DNA from: Vibrio fluvialis
Lineage (GTDB): Bacteria; Pseudomonadota; Gammaproteobacteria; Enterobacterales; Vibrionaceae
DNA length: 64,000 nucleotides
Direction: 5' to 3'
NCBI RefSeq assembly: GCF_900460245.1
Contig: NZ_UHIP01000001.1
Span: forward strand, 2,852,001-2,916,000
In this document: one piece after another, positions 46,623-56,246 of the stretch
Layout: each line of letters starts with the position of its first letter
How positions within the stretch are numbered: the first letter of the stretch is position 1
Made by a program: the position numbers and the translations under genes
Notes under the pieces: generated by a model
Databases searched by the model: none
Told to the model about the DNA's origin: nothing
The model's input: only the letters and a program-made list of their open reading frames with translations

Positions 46623-47462
46623 TTGTTAAGTTACCGACACAGTTTCCATGCCGGAAACCACGCAGATGTGGTGAAACACATCGTACAGAGCCTGATCCTG
46701 TCTTCCCTGCAGCAGAAAGACAAACCCTTTGTCTACCACGACACGCACTCGGGTGTCGGCCGCTATGATCTGACCCACGAATGGTCAGAAAAAACCGGTG
46801 AATACAAGCAAGGCATCGCCCGCCTGTGGCAACAAACCGAGGTTCCGGAAGACATTCACAGCTACCTCGATGCGATTAAAGCGCTCAACGACGATGGCGA
46901 ACTGCGTTACTACCCGGGTTCACCACGTGTGGCGCGTGCGCATCTGCGCAGCCATGACCGCATGGTGCTGACGGAGCTGCATCCGAGCGATTACCCGCTG
47001 CTGGAGCAGGAGTTTCACCGCGATCGTCAGGTGGCGATTTTCAAAGAAGACGGGTTTGCCCGTCTGAAAGGCAGCCTGCCGCCGAAAGAACGCCGTGGTC
47101 TGGTGCTGATTGACCCACCGTATGAGCTCGCCAAAGAGTATCGTGATGTGGTACAGGCGATCGCGCAAAGCTACAAACGTTGGGCGACCGGCATTTACGC
47201 CATCTGGTATCCGGTGGTTAACCGCTGTGACATCGATGACATGATTGAAGGCCTGCAAGGTCTGGGCATTCGCAAAATCTTACAAATTGAACTCGGCGTG
47301 TCACCCGACACCAACGAGCGCGGCATGACCGCCTCTGGCATGATTGTCATCAACCCGCCGTGGAAACTGGAAAGCCAGATGCAGAGCATTCTGCCGTTCC
47401 TGAAAGAAGCAATTGCGCCAGCCACCGGTCACTATAAAGTAGAATGGATTGTTCCTGAATAA
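46623..47462 (+). CDS. rlmJ: 23S rRNA (adenine-2030-N6)-methyltransferase
   Basis: RlmJ methylates A2030 of 23S rRNA. I start at the TTG codon 46623, which gives MLSYRHSFHAGNHADVVKH, the family N-terminus, with AGAGAG upstream; a GTG at 46608 would add five residues. The catalytic DPPY is in LIDPPYELAKEY (~159-170). YPGSPRVARAHLR (~98) and GMTASGMIVINPPW (~236-249) also fit. Length 279 (E. coli 280). Confidence 0.93.
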   Translation: MLSYRHSFHAGNHADVVKHIVQSLILSSLQQKDKPFVYHDTHSGVGRYDLTHEWSEKTGEYKQGIARLWQQTEVPEDIHSYLDAIKALNDDGELRYYPGSPRVARAHLRSHDRMVLTELHPSDYPLLEQEFHRDRQVAIFKEDGFARLKGSLPPKERRGLVLIDPPYELAKEYRDVVQAIAQSYKRWATGIYAIWYPVVNRCDIDDMIEGLQGLGIRKILQIELGVSPDTNERGMTASGMIVINPPWKLESQMQSILPFLKEAIAPATGHYKVEWIVPE

Positions 47463-47606
47463 GGTCGCGACCGCTCAAAATTACTCAGCGACTGAGGATT
47501 GTAATTTGGCAATCTACCCCAACTAACCTAGATTAGGTCGTTGGATACATGCATAACAGAGGCTTGGTGCGGACCTGTTCGCGATGAGCCCAAATTGGAG
47601 AAAGTA

Positions 47607-48962
47607 ATGGCAACACATTTTGACTATATCTGTATCGGTGGCGGCAGCGGCGGTATCGCCTCAGCCAACCGTGCAGCCATGTACGGCGCCAAAGTCGCCC
47701 TGATTGAAGCCAAAGATCTTGGCGGTACCTGTGTGAACGTCGGCTGTGTGCCGAAGAAAGTGATGTGGCACGGCGCTCAGGTAGCAGAAGCGATGAACCT
47801 GTACGCGGCAGATTACGGTTTTGATGTGGACGTGAAACACTTCGACTGGGCCAAACTGGTGGAAAGCCGTCAGGCGTACATCGGTCGTATTCACCAGTCT
47901 TACGATCGCGTGCTGGGCAACAACAAAGTGGAAGTGATTCGCGGCTTTGCCAAATTTGTCGATGCAAAAACCGTGGAAGTCAATGGGGAGCACTACACCG
48001 CCGATCACATTCTGATCGCCGTCGGTGGCCGCCCGACTATTCCCAACATTCCGGGTGCCGAATTCGGTATCGACTCCAACGGTTTCTTTGAACTGAGCGC
48101 ACAGCCAAAACGTGTCGCGGTCGTCGGCGCGGGTTACATCGCGGTGGAAATCGCGGGCGTACTCAACGCACTGGGCACCGAAACGCACCTGTTCTGCCGT
48201 AAAGAGTCGCCACTGCGCAGCTTTGATCCGATGATCATCGACACGTTAGTGGAAGTGATGGCGGCAGAAGGCCCGCAACTGCACACCCACAGCGTGCCAA
48301 AAGAAGTGGTCAAGGAAGCCGATGGCAGCCTGACCCTGCATCTGGAAAACGGCGAAAGCTGCAATGTCGATACTCTGATTTGGGCCATTGGCCGTCACCC
48401 AGCGACCGACGCGATTAACCTCGCGGCGACGGGTGTGGAAACTAACGCGCAAGGCTACATCAAAGTGGATGCTTACCAAGCCACCAATGTTAGCGGCATT
48501 TACTGTGTCGGCGATATCATGGAAGGCGGTATCGAACTGACGCCTGTGGCCGTGAAAGCGGGTCGTCAGCTGTCTGAGCGCCTGTTTAACAACAAGCCGG
48601 ATGCGAAAATGGATTACGACCTAGTGCCGACCGTAGTGTTCAGCCACCCGCCAATCGGCACCATCGGCCTGACGGAAACCGACGCGATCGCGAAATTCGG
48701 CGAAGACAACGTGAAAGTGTACCAATCGGGCTTTACGGCCATGTACACCGCAGTGACTCAGCACCGTCAGCCATGCAAAATGAAGCTGGTGTGCGCAGGA
48801 CCAGAAGAAACCGTGGTTGGTCTGCACGGCATCGGTTTTGCGGTGGATGAGATGATTCAAGGCTTTGGCGTCGCGATAAAAATGGGCGCCACCAAAGCCG
48901 ATTTCGACTCTGTCGTCGCGATTCACCCAACGGGCAGCGAAGAATTCGTGACCATGCGTTAA
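47607..48962 (+). CDS. gorA: Glutathione reductase
   Basis: FAD- and NADPH-dependent reductase of oxidised glutathione, 451 residues. [14 protein letters not shown] (~11-24) binds [16 protein letters not shown] (~41-53) is the redox-active disulfide. [19 protein letters not shown] (~172-190) binds [17 protein letters not shown] ends the dimerisation domain with the catalytic His. The frame opens upstream at 47541, but ATG 47607 has GGAG before it and the family start. From memory it lies near the VSP-I island site in pandemic V. cholerae; no island is here. Confidence 0.96.
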   Translation: MATHFDYICIGGGSGGIASANRAAMYGAKVALIEAKDLGGTCVNVGCVPKKVMWHGAQVAEAMNLYAADYGFDVDVKHFDWAKLVESRQAYIGRIHQSYDRVLGNNKVEVIRGFAKFVDAKTVEVNGEHYTADHILIAVGGRPTIPNIPGAEFGIDSNGFFELSAQPKRVAVVGAGYIAVEIAGVLNALGTETHLFCRKESPLRSFDPMIIDTLVEVMAAEGPQLHTHSVPKEVVKEADGSLTLHLENGESCNVDTLIWAIGRHPATDAINLAATGVETNAQGYIKVDAYQATNVSGIYCVGDIMEGGIELTPVAVKAGRQLSERLFNNKPDAKMDYDLVPTVVFSHPPIGTIGLTETDAIAKFGEDNVKVYQSGFTAMYTAVTQHRQPCKMKLVCAGPEETVVGLHGIGFAVDEMIQGFGVAIKMGATKADFDSVVAIHPTGSEEFVTMR

Positions 48963-49005
48963 TGCATTAAGCATTCATTTGGCGTGGCGTACGCCAAGAG
49001 ATATC

Positions 49006-49036
49006 AAAGCCCTGCACTTGCTACGGGGCTTTTTTA
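49006..49036 (+). terminator. Terminator after gorA
   Basis: AAAGCCC...GGGGCTTTTTT stem-loop. A second perfect hairpin (TTGGCGT/ACGCCAA, 48979-48997) lies just before it. Confidence 0.75.
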
Positions 49037-49070
49037 TGCCTGCGGTTCGGCGTTCTGGTTAAATCGCGCG

Positions 49071-49116
49071 TTGATTCTGCTCGACTCTCCCCATATAGTT
49101 TGAATTCAAACTATAT
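49071..49116 (+). promoter_or_regulatory. marR promoter and 24-bp palindromic operator
   Basis: TTGATT (49071-49076), 17-bp spacer and TATAGT (49094-49099). The -10 lies inside a perfect 24-bp palindrome (49093-49116; arms ATATAGTTTGAA/TTCAAACTATAT), a typical autoregulatory MarR operator. Confidence 0.8.
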
Positions 49117-49130
49117 TAATCAGAACTATT

Positions 49131-49553
49131 ATGTCCCGACAAAAATTTGGAATTCAGTTTTCTATTGCCGCCCGTCTGTGGCGCCGTCATCTCGATCAAC
49201 GCCTTGCGCAGGCAGGCATCAAAGACATCAGTTGGGCACCATTGCTGCACCTGGATGAGTTTGGTGATGGTATCAGCCAAAAAGATTTAGCGGCATCAGT
49301 CGGCATGGAAGGCTCAACCCTAGTACGCTTATTAGATACGCTGGAGCAGAAAGGTCAGATTGAACGTCAGGCGGATAGTCATGATCGCCGGGCAAAACGC
49401 ATTTATCTGACTGACGCCGGGCGCGAACAAGTAGGCGCGCTGCGTGCAGAGCTGCTGCAGATAGAAACGGAGATGTTGGCGGATGTGTCCGATGAGCAGA
49501 TTGGCGTGATGCTGGAAGTACTCAACGGACTGATCACCAAATTCAAGCATTGA
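49131..49553 (+). CDS. MarR-family transcriptional regulator
   Basis: A 140-residue winged-helix regulator of SlyA/MarR type. SQKDLAASVGMEGSTLVRLLDTLE (in parts: SQKDLAASVGMEGSTLVRLL, ~49-68) is the recognition helix; DRRAKRIYLTDAGRE (~85-99) is the wing. It precedes the FUSC gene by 16 bp, so it most likely controls that exporter and itself through the palindrome over its promoter. Inducer unknown; phenolic or aromatic compounds are usual for the family. The ribosome site is weak. Confidence 0.9.
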   Translation: MSRQKFGIQFSIAARLWRRHLDQRLAQAGIKDISWAPLLHLDEFGDGISQKDLAASVGMEGSTLVRLLDTLEQKGQIERQADSHDRRAKRIYLTDAGREQVGALRAELLQIETEMLADVSDEQIGVMLEVLNGLITKFKH

Positions 49554-49569
49554 TTGCTGAGGGCAAATC

Positions 49570-51474
49570 ATGAAAGCTCAACTTGCAAATCTGGGACTCG
49601 ATTCCGGACGTCTTGCCTTTGCACTGCGCACTGCGCTGGCGTCGTGTCTGGCACTTTTTATCGGCTGGAAGCTTGGTCTGGAGCATCCGCAATGGGCAGC
49701 GATGTCTGTATGGGCGGCGTCGCAACCGGGCCGCGGTATGCTGTTGGAAAAAAGCCTGTTCCGTTTTGTCGGTACCGTGATTGGCACCCTGGCCGGGGTT
49801 GCGCTGGTGTACCTGGCGGGTGACAACATTCTGCTGCTGGCTCTCGGCTTATCGTTGTGGGTCGGATTGTGCGCCGGTGCGGGCAATGTAATTCATGGTT
49901 TGTTCAGTTACGCGACGCTGTTGTCTGGCTACTCGGCCTCGCTGGTGGCGCTGCTCGGTACCGCCAATCAGACCAACATGCTTGAGCTCGGCATGGACCG
50001 CCTGCTCACGGTACTGACGGGCGTTATCATCGCTCTGCTGGTCGGCCTGATGTTTGCCCGTAAAAGTGATGAAGATGCATTGGTGTGGCGGGTGCGAACC
50101 CTGACTATCTCCGTTCTGCAAGCGCTATTGCAGCACGCGCGTCAGCAGCCGTTCTCGCAACCACTGGAGCACCTGATGCTCGAAGCCGCGCAGATCGAAG
50201 AAGCGCTGGAACCGCACAGTGCCGGTTCGCTGCGCTCAAGACGTTCGGTGCAGTCGCTGCGTTCGGTGGTGTTTTCTCTGATCTCGATCCTGACCTGGCT
50301 GACTCATCAACGCACCCGGATTGACGGCGAGGAATTCGTGACTCAAATCCAGCACGCGATCAACGTGCATGAGCTGCAATCCCCGCTCGAACAGGTCGTG
50401 GCACATTTAAAACTGGCGAATGAGGCGTGTGATGATCTGACGCTGTCGCAAGCCCTGACCGAACTGGGCCAAGCGTTAAGCGGACGTCACACATTTCGTG
50501 AACGCGGTAAACTCGACAACTATTCGGTCAGCGGTAATGTGGTGCTGCACCGCGATTGGGTCGGCGCCAGTCAGGCGATGTACCGCACCACCAGCTTAAT
50601 GGTCATGCTCGGCCTTGGCTGGGCGTTATCAGGCTCGCCGGTTGGCGCATACGTATTGCTGGGAGCATCGGTGATGGTGACGCTGTTTTCCACTTTTGAA
50701 AATCCAGCGCTGATTATGACCCACATTTTCTGGTGGCAGCTGGTCGGCGCGGCCGCCAACCTGATTTGTCAGTTGTGGCTGTGGCCGCTGGCCGCCAACG
50801 AGTGGCAGATGCTGCTGATGATGGTTCCGTTTATTCTGCTGGGCGTGGTGCCATTTGCTCACCGTCGCCTCAGCTCCGGTTCGATGGATTATTTCATGAT
50901 CTTTCTGCTGCTTTCTCATCCGCAGCAACCTTACAGCGCGGACAGCACCCATGCCATCGTGATGGCTCTGGCAGTGGTGGCAGGTCCGATGCTGGCGCTA
51001 CTGGCGTTCAAACTGATTTTCCCGACCAATCTGGTACGCCGGCAGCAGCTGCTCATGGAAGCGATGTGGCATGCTCTGCCGAGCCTGATTCAACACGGCA
51101 CGCCGTTTAATTTCTGGCAGGCGCGCATGAAACACCGGGTTCTAAAGCTGATCGCGATGACACGCAAAAACGGCCTCAACTGGGCAGAACACAGTGAGAC
51201 CGGGTTGACTCTGGTGCTGCTCGGCCAGTGCCTGCATCATTGGCAACAAATCGCCAGCCATAGCACCAGTGAATACCACCAACAACGCCATCAGGTGTGG
51301 TTAAAGCGGCTGCAACATGCATTGAATCAGTCGCCGCAGGCCACCATTGAACTGCTGCACCGTTATGCGCGCCAGGAGCAAGAGCGCACTCCGCAACCCA
51401 GCCTGATGGCTGAACGCGCTGCGCTGCGCCTGAGTGAGTACCTACCCCGATGGCAACGGCTCAAACGTCGCTGA
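49570..51474 (+). CDS. FUSC-family membrane exporter component (AaeB-like)
   Basis: A 634-residue inner-membrane protein with two hydrophobic blocks (~15-160 and ~345-490), each followed by a long cytoplasmic part (~165-330 and ~500-634). WAAMSVWAASQPGRGMLLEKS (in parts: WAAMSVWAASQPGRGMLL, ~42-59) and GTVIGTLAGV (~69) are typical of the FUSC/aromatic acid exporter family. Usual partners (an AaeA-like HlyD protein) are missing here. Follows marR, with GAGGG ribosome site. Confidence 0.88.
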   Translation: MKAQLANLGLDSGRLAFALRTALASCLALFIGWKLGLEHPQWAAMSVWAASQPGRGMLLEKSLFRFVGTVIGTLAGVALVYLAGDNILLLALGLSLWVGLCAGAGNVIHGLFSYATLLSGYSASLVALLGTANQTNMLELGMDRLLTVLTGVIIALLVGLMFARKSDEDALVWRVRTLTISVLQALLQHARQQPFSQPLEHLMLEAAQIEEALEPHSAGSLRSRRSVQSLRSVVFSLISILTWLTHQRTRIDGEEFVTQIQHAINVHELQSPLEQVVAHLKLANEACDDLTLSQALTELGQALSGRHTFRERGKLDNYSVSGNVVLHRDWVGASQAMYRTTSLMVMLGLGWALSGSPVGAYVLLGASVMVTLFSTFENPALIMTHIFWWQLVGAAANLICQLWLWPLAANEWQMLLMMVPFILLGVVPFAHRRLSSGSMDYFMIFLLLSHPQQPYSADSTHAIVMALAVVAGPMLALLAFKLIFPTNLVRRQQLLMEAMWHALPSLIQHGTPFNFWQARMKHRVLKLIAMTRKNGLNWAEHSETGLTLVLLGQCLHHWQQIASHSTSEYHQQRHQVWLKRLQHALNQSPQATIELLHRYARQEQERTPQPSLMAERAALRLSEYLPRWQRLKRR

Positions 51475-51487
51475 GCGCTTCTCTCCC

Positions 51488-51528
51488 AAGCGGTTCTTGC
51501 CTACAAAGAGCCGCTTTCCTCCTTTTAG
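51488..51528 (+). terminator. Terminator after the FUSC gene
   Basis: Stem AAGCGGTTCTT/AAGAGCCGCTT (one G-U) with GCCTACA loop and TCCTCCTTTT tail, 13 bp after the stop codon. Confidence 0.75.
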
Positions 51529-51570
51529 AGCACCCTTTTCTAAGAATGAGAAAAATGCCAGAGAACAAAA

Positions 51571-51594
51571 AATGCACATGCATCAAAGTGCATT
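51571..51594 (+). promoter_or_regulatory. Inverted repeat upstream of the RND pump genes
   Basis: AATGCAC (51571-51577) and GTGCATT (51588-51594) form a perfect 7-bp inverted repeat with a 10-bp spacer. It could be an operator; no regulator can be named. Confidence 0.4.
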
Positions 51595-51647
51595 CAGTGC
51601 GACAATCATTCGCTCAAAATGGTCGCAAAGTAGACACCCAAAATTAA

Positions 51648-51694
51648 TTGTCCGTTTGTATAGTAAAATTTACTTGTCCATTTGTGCAATAAAT
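51648..51694 (+). repeat. 26-bp-spaced direct repeat in the RND pump promoter region
   Basis: TTGTCCGTTTGTATAGTAAA (51648-51667) and TTGTCCATTTGTGCAATAAA (51674-51693) share 16 of 20 positions at a 26-bp step. The ~420-bp region 51475-51896 holds no gene, so these are candidate regulator sites. Confidence 0.65.
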
Positions 51695-51896
51695 GACAGA
51701 GTTCTGTCAGCAGCCAATTCATTACGATTCTTAACCCGTTGTTAACTGTGGTTACATTATCTTGTCGAGAGGCATTGCGATTTTTTAGCATTCTCACAAA
51801 GACATTTAAGCCTGTGAATCTGAGTGGTGGGTTGTACGTATACCAGAATGGATCACTGAGTTTAATGCGTTCGAAGTGGTAAAGGAGAGAGAGATT

Positions 51897-53048
51897 ATGG
51901 GCGACGGTAAAGCCTTTTCTAAACAATGGCTAACCGCAATTGTTGCCGCAGTTGCGCTTGCTGGATGTCAGCCAGAAGCCACACCACAAGCCGCCAGTAA
52001 CGGCGCACCGCCGCCAGTTGCGGTGGATGTGGTCAAAATCAACACCCAACCCGTTGAAGTCACCAGCACACTGCCGGGCCGTACCAGTGCATACCGCATT
52101 GCCGAAGTACGTCCGCAAGTGAGCGGTATTGTCACCAACCGCCTGTTTGTTGAAGGCAGCATGGTGAACAAGGGCGATGTTCTGTTTGAACTCGATCCTT
52201 CAACCTACAAAGCGGCGCTGGCCAGTGCCAAAGCCAACTTAGCCAAATCAGAAGCAACTCTGGCTCAGGCTGAATTCCAGGCGAAGCGTTACCGTGAACT
52301 GGTGGCGAAGAAGTCTGTCAGCCAACAGGATTACGAAGATGCACAGGCGAGCTACAAAGAGGCGCTAGCGTCGGTAGAAGCATCAAAAGCGAACGTGAAC
52401 TCTGCGCAAATCAACTTAGGTTACACCAAAATTGCCGCGCCGATTTCAGGTCGCATTGGCCGCACACTGATCACCGAGGGTGCGCTGGTTACCGCTAACC
52501 AAACTGATGCGCTGGCCACCATTCAGCAATTGGATCCGCTGTATGTTGACCTGTCTCAGCCAAGTAATGAACTGCTGAAGCTGCGCCAGTCAGCGGGTAA
52601 AGGCAGCCAGGAGCTGAGCGGTATTGAGTTGTTCCTGGATGACGGTACGCCGATTGAACAGCGTGCGACGCTGCAATTTGCCGAAGTGTCCGTGAACGAG
52701 AAAACCGGTACGGTGAACGTGCGCGCAACCATTCCAAACCCGGATCAGTTCCTGTTACCTGGTCTTTATGTGCGTGCCTCGGTGCCGACTGAGCACCGCG
52801 ATGACGGTATTCTGATCCCTCAATCTGCAGTCAGCCGCGACGCGCGTGGTCAGGCTTCGGTCCTGATCGTCAACGATCAGAACCAGGTTGAGAGCCGCAA
52901 CATTGTTGCAAATCGCACGATTGGCAATCAATGGCTGGTGGACTCAGGTCTGAACGCGGGTGAACAAGTGATTGTAAAAGGTCTGCAGAAAGTTCGTGCG
53001 GGCAGCAATGTCACTCCTAACGTCCTGGAAGCTTCTAAGGAACAATAA
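51897..53048 (+). CDS. RND efflux pump periplasmic adaptor (AcrA/MexA family)
   Basis: A 383-residue lipoprotein: lipobox VALAGC (Cys ~21). Order: membrane-proximal, lipoyl, alpha-hairpin (~100-170; AKANLAKSEATLAQAEFQAKRY), lipoyl return (LGYTKIAAPISGRIGRTLITEG in parts, ~178-199) and beta-barrel domains. ATG 51897 has AAGGAGAGAGAG before it; the longer frame is discarded. It precedes the pump gene by 3 bp. Position matches V. cholerae VexAB from memory, but no vexR-type TetR regulator gene is beside it. Confidence 0.93.
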   Translation: MGDGKAFSKQWLTAIVAAVALAGCQPEATPQAASNGAPPPVAVDVVKINTQPVEVTSTLPGRTSAYRIAEVRPQVSGIVTNRLFVEGSMVNKGDVLFELDPSTYKAALASAKANLAKSEATLAQAEFQAKRYRELVAKKSVSQQDYEDAQASYKEALASVEASKANVNSAQINLGYTKIAAPISGRIGRTLITEGALVTANQTDALATIQQLDPLYVDLSQPSNELLKLRQSAGKGSQELSGIELFLDDGTPIEQRATLQFAEVSVNEKTGTVNVRATIPNPDQFLLPGLYVRASVPTEHRDDGILIPQSAVSRDARGQASVLIVNDQNQVESRNIVANRTIGNQWLVDSGLNAGEQVIVKGLQKVRAGSNVTPNVLEASKEQ

Positions 53049-53051
53049 GAC

Positions 53052-56000
53052 ATGGCTCGATTTTTCATAGATCGCCCCATCTTTGCGTGGGTGATCGCCA
53101 TTATCATCATGCTGGCGGGCGTGTTGTCGATCATGACACTGCCTGTCTCGCAATACCCGGATATCGCGCCGCCTTCGGTGTCGATTTCGGGTTCATACCC
53201 AGGTGCCTCTGCGGAAACGGTGGAAAACAGCGTAACCCAGACCATCGAGCAGAACATGAACGGTATCGACAACCTGCTTTACATGTCGGCAACCAGTGAC
53301 TCTGCGGGTAACTTCAGCATCATGCTGACCTTTGAATCAGGCACCGATCCGGACATCGCGCAGGTACAGGTACAGAACAAACTGTCTCTGGCTGAAGCGA
53401 CGCTACCGACCGAAGTGACTCAACAAGGGATTACTGTTGCGAAATCCTCGACCTCATTCCTGATGGTGGTCGGCTTTATTTCCAGCGACGGCAGCATGGA
53501 CAACACCGAAATCGCGGACTTCATGGTATCGCAGGTCAAAGACCCGCTCAGCCGAGTTCAGGGTGTCGGTGAAGTGCAGGTGTTTGGTGCTCAGCACGCA
53601 ATGCGTATCTGGCTGGATCCGAACAAACTGAACAACTATCAGTTAACACCGGCGCAGGTTAAATCAGCCATCAGCGCGCAGAACACTCAGGTTTCTGTGG
53701 GTCAGTTGGGGGCAACACCGTCTCTGCAAGGTCAGCAGCTTAACGCCACGATTACCGCGCAAAGCCGCTTCACCACCGTGAAAGAATTTGAAAACATTCT
53801 GCTCAAAGTGGACACCGACGGCGCGCAGATTCGCCTGAAAGATGTCGCTCGCGTTGAACTGGGTGCGGAAGACTATCAAGCAGTGGCGCTGTACAACGGT
53901 AAATACGCATCGGGTATCGCGGTTAAACTGGCGACGGGTGCCAACGCTCTGGAAACCGCAACGGCGGTGAAAGCGCGTCTGGCAGAACTGCAGCCAATGT
54001 TCCCGGCGAACATTGAAGTGGTTTACCCATACGACACCACCCCATTCGTCAAAATCTCGATTGAAGAAGTGGTACATACGCTGTTTGAAGCGATCGTACT
54101 GGTCTTCCTGGTGATGTACCTGTTCCTGCAAAACTTCCGTGCGACCCTGATTCCAACCATCGCAGTCCCTGTGGTTCTGTTGGGTACATTCGGGGTTATG
54201 GCGGCGTTTGGCTTCTCGATCAACACCCTGACGATGTTTGGTCTGGTGCTCGCCATCGGCCTGCTGGTTGACGACGCCATCGTTGTGGTGGAAAACGTTG
54301 AGCGGGTGATGAGCGAAGATGGCCTGTCGCCACGTGAAGCCACCCGTAAGTCGATGAGTCAGATCACCGGCGCGCTGGTTGGTATCGCAATGGTACTGAG
54401 TGCGGTATTCATTCCGATGGCGTTCTTCGGTGGTGCGGCGGGGGCGATTTATCGTCAGTTCTCACTCACCATCGTCTCGTCCATGGTGCTGTCGGTACTA
54501 GTGGCCATGATTCTGACGCCAGCGCTGTGTGCAACTCTGCTTAAGCCAATCAAGAAAGGCGAAGATCACCACGTTCATCGTGGTCCGCTGGCTTGGTTTA
54601 ACAAATGGTTTGATCGCAGTACGCAAGGCTATCAGAACACGGTAAACCGCGGCGTCAATCAGCGTATTCGTTACATGCTGGTGTATGCGGCGATCGTCGG
54701 TGTTCTGGCGACCTTGTGGACGCGTCTGCCAACCTCATTCGTGCCAGAAGAAGATCAGGGTATTTTCCTGTCTATCGTTCAGTTGCCGGTCGGTTCGACG
54801 CAAGAGCAGACTCTGCAAGTGATGGATAAAGTGCGTAAGCACTTCCTCGAAGATGAAAAAGACGCGGTGGAATCGGTCTTTACCGTCGCGGGCTTCAGCT
54901 TCGCGGGTCAAGGTCAGAACATGGGTATGGCGTTCGTTCGCCTCAAAGACTGGAGCGAACGGACCAATCCGGCGCTGTCGGTCAGCGCCGTCGTCGGCCG
55001 CTCTTACCCTGCGTTTGCACCGATCAAAGAAGCGCAAATCTTCTCGTTCAACGTCCCTGCGATTCAAGGCCTGGGTAGTGCGAGTGGTTTCGATGCGTAT
55101 CTGACCGACAACGGTAACCTTGGCCACGAGCAGCTGATTGCCGCGCGTAACCAGTTACTGGGTATGGCAGCCAGCAACCCGAACCTGACATCCGTGCGTC
55201 CGAACGGTATGGAAGATACGCCGCAATTCCGCATCAACATCGACTACGAAAAAGCGATGGCGATGGGTGTGTCGGTATCTGACATCAACTCTACCCTATC
55301 AACGGCACTGGGTTCGAGCTACGTCAACGACTTCATCGACAACGGTCGTGTGAAGAAAGTGTACGTGCAGGCCGATGCGCCTTACCGCATGAATCCGGAT
55401 GACCTGAAGCTGTGGCATGTGGCGAACTCGGATGGCGATATGGTGCCGTTTGATGCGTTTGCAACCACCGAGTGGACATTTGGCTCACCACGTCTGGAAC
55501 GTTTCAATGGGGTGTCGGCGGTCAACATTCAGGGTTCTGCGGCGCCAGGTAAGAGTACCGGTGAAGCGATGCAAGCGATTCGCGATATCGTTGCTCAGCT
55601 GCCACAAGGTATTGGCCTGGAGTGGACTGGCGCGTCCTATCAGGAAATTGAATCAGGTTCTCAGGCTCCGCTGTTGTATGCGCTGTCGATTCTGATCGTC
55701 TTCCTCAGCCTGGCGGCTCTGTACGAAAGCTGGAGTGTACCGTTCTCTATCATCCTGGTGGTTCCGCTGGGTGTATTCGGGGCGATTGCCGCGGCTACTG
55801 TTAAAGCGCTGTCGAACGACATCTACTTCCAGGTGGGTCTGTTGACGACCATTGGTTTGTCGGCGAAGAACGCCATCCTGATCGTCGAGTTCGCCAAAGG
55901 CCTGTATGACGAAGGGATGGATTTGGTCAAAGCGACCGTAGAAGCATGTCGTATGCGTCTGCGTCCGATCATGATGACCTCCTTCGCGTTTATCCTTGGC

Positions 56001-56180
56001 GTACTGCCACTGGCACTGAGCACGGGTGCTGGTGCTGCGAGCCGTAACGCGATTGGTTGGGGTGTGGTCGGTGGTATGTTGGCCGCCACGATTCTGGCGA
56101 TTTTCTTCGTACCGGTGTTCTTTGTGATGGTGATGAAACTGTTCCGCACCAAACCACATAAGATTCCAAAAGACGCCTAA
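53052..56180 (+). CDS. RND efflux pump inner-membrane transporter (AcrB/MexB family)
   Basis: A 1042-residue HAE1 multidrug pump. It starts [20 protein letters not shown] (first membrane helix) and has twelve membrane helices around two large periplasmic loops. The proton-relay aspartates are in [18 protein letters not shown] (~405-422). [14 protein letters not shown] and [15 protein letters not shown] (second-half motif, ~935-949) also match. It expels bile salts, detergents and drugs with the upstream adaptor and a TolC-type channel encoded elsewhere. Confidence 0.95.
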   Translation: MARFFIDRPIFAWVIAIIIMLAGVLSIMTLPVSQYPDIAPPSVSISGSYPGASAETVENSVTQTIEQNMNGIDNLLYMSATSDSAGNFSIMLTFESGTDPDIAQVQVQNKLSLAEATLPTEVTQQGITVAKSSTSFLMVVGFISSDGSMDNTEIADFMVSQVKDPLSRVQGVGEVQVFGAQHAMRIWLDPNKLNNYQLTPAQVKSAISAQNTQVSVGQLGATPSLQGQQLNATITAQSRFTTVKEFENILLKVDTDGAQIRLKDVARVELGAEDYQAVALYNGKYASGIAVKLATGANALETATAVKARLAELQPMFPANIEVVYPYDTTPFVKISIEEVVHTLFEAIVLVFLVMYLFLQNFRATLIPTIAVPVVLLGTFGVMAAFGFSINTLTMFGLVLAIGLLVDDAIVVVENVERVMSEDGLSPREATRKSMSQITGALVGIAMVLSAVFIPMAFFGGAAGAIYRQFSLTIVSSMVLSVLVAMILTPALCATLLKPIKKGEDHHVHRGPLAWFNKWFDRSTQGYQNTVNRGVNQRIRYMLVYAAIVGVLATLWTRLPTSFVPEEDQGIFLSIVQLPVGSTQEQTLQVMDKVRKHFLEDEKDAVESVFTVAGFSFAGQGQNMGMAFVRLKDWSERTNPALSVSAVVGRSYPAFAPIKEAQIFSFNVPAIQGLGSASGFDAYLTDNGNLGHEQLIAARNQLLGMAASNPNLTSVRPNGMEDTPQFRINIDYEKAMAMGVSVSDINSTLSTALGSSYVNDFIDNGRVKKVYVQADAPYRMNPDDLKLWHVANSDGDMVPFDAFATTEWTFGSPRLERFNGVSAVNIQGSAAPGKSTGEAMQAIRDIVAQLPQGIGLEWTGASYQEIESGSQAPLLYALSILIVFLSLAALYESWSVPFSIILVVPLGVFGAIAAATVKALSNDIYFQVGLLTTIGLSAKNAILIVEFAKGLYDEGMDLVKATVEACRMRLRPIMMTSFAFILGVLPLALSTGAGAASRNAIGWGVVGGMLAATILAIFFVPVFFVMVMKLFRTKPHKIPKDA

Positions 56181-56196
56181 CCTGAACGCTCAGTAC

Positions 56197-56230
56197 AAAA
56201 AAGCCCAGTGATTTCACTGGGCTTTTTTTA
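56197..56230. terminator. Bidirectional terminator after the RND pump
   Basis: Stem AGCCCAGTGA/TCACTGGGCT with a TT loop and a seven-T run; A-run on the other side serves the convergent SPOR gene. Confidence 0.92.
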
Positions 56231-56246
56231 TTTGACTGTTTTGCGG

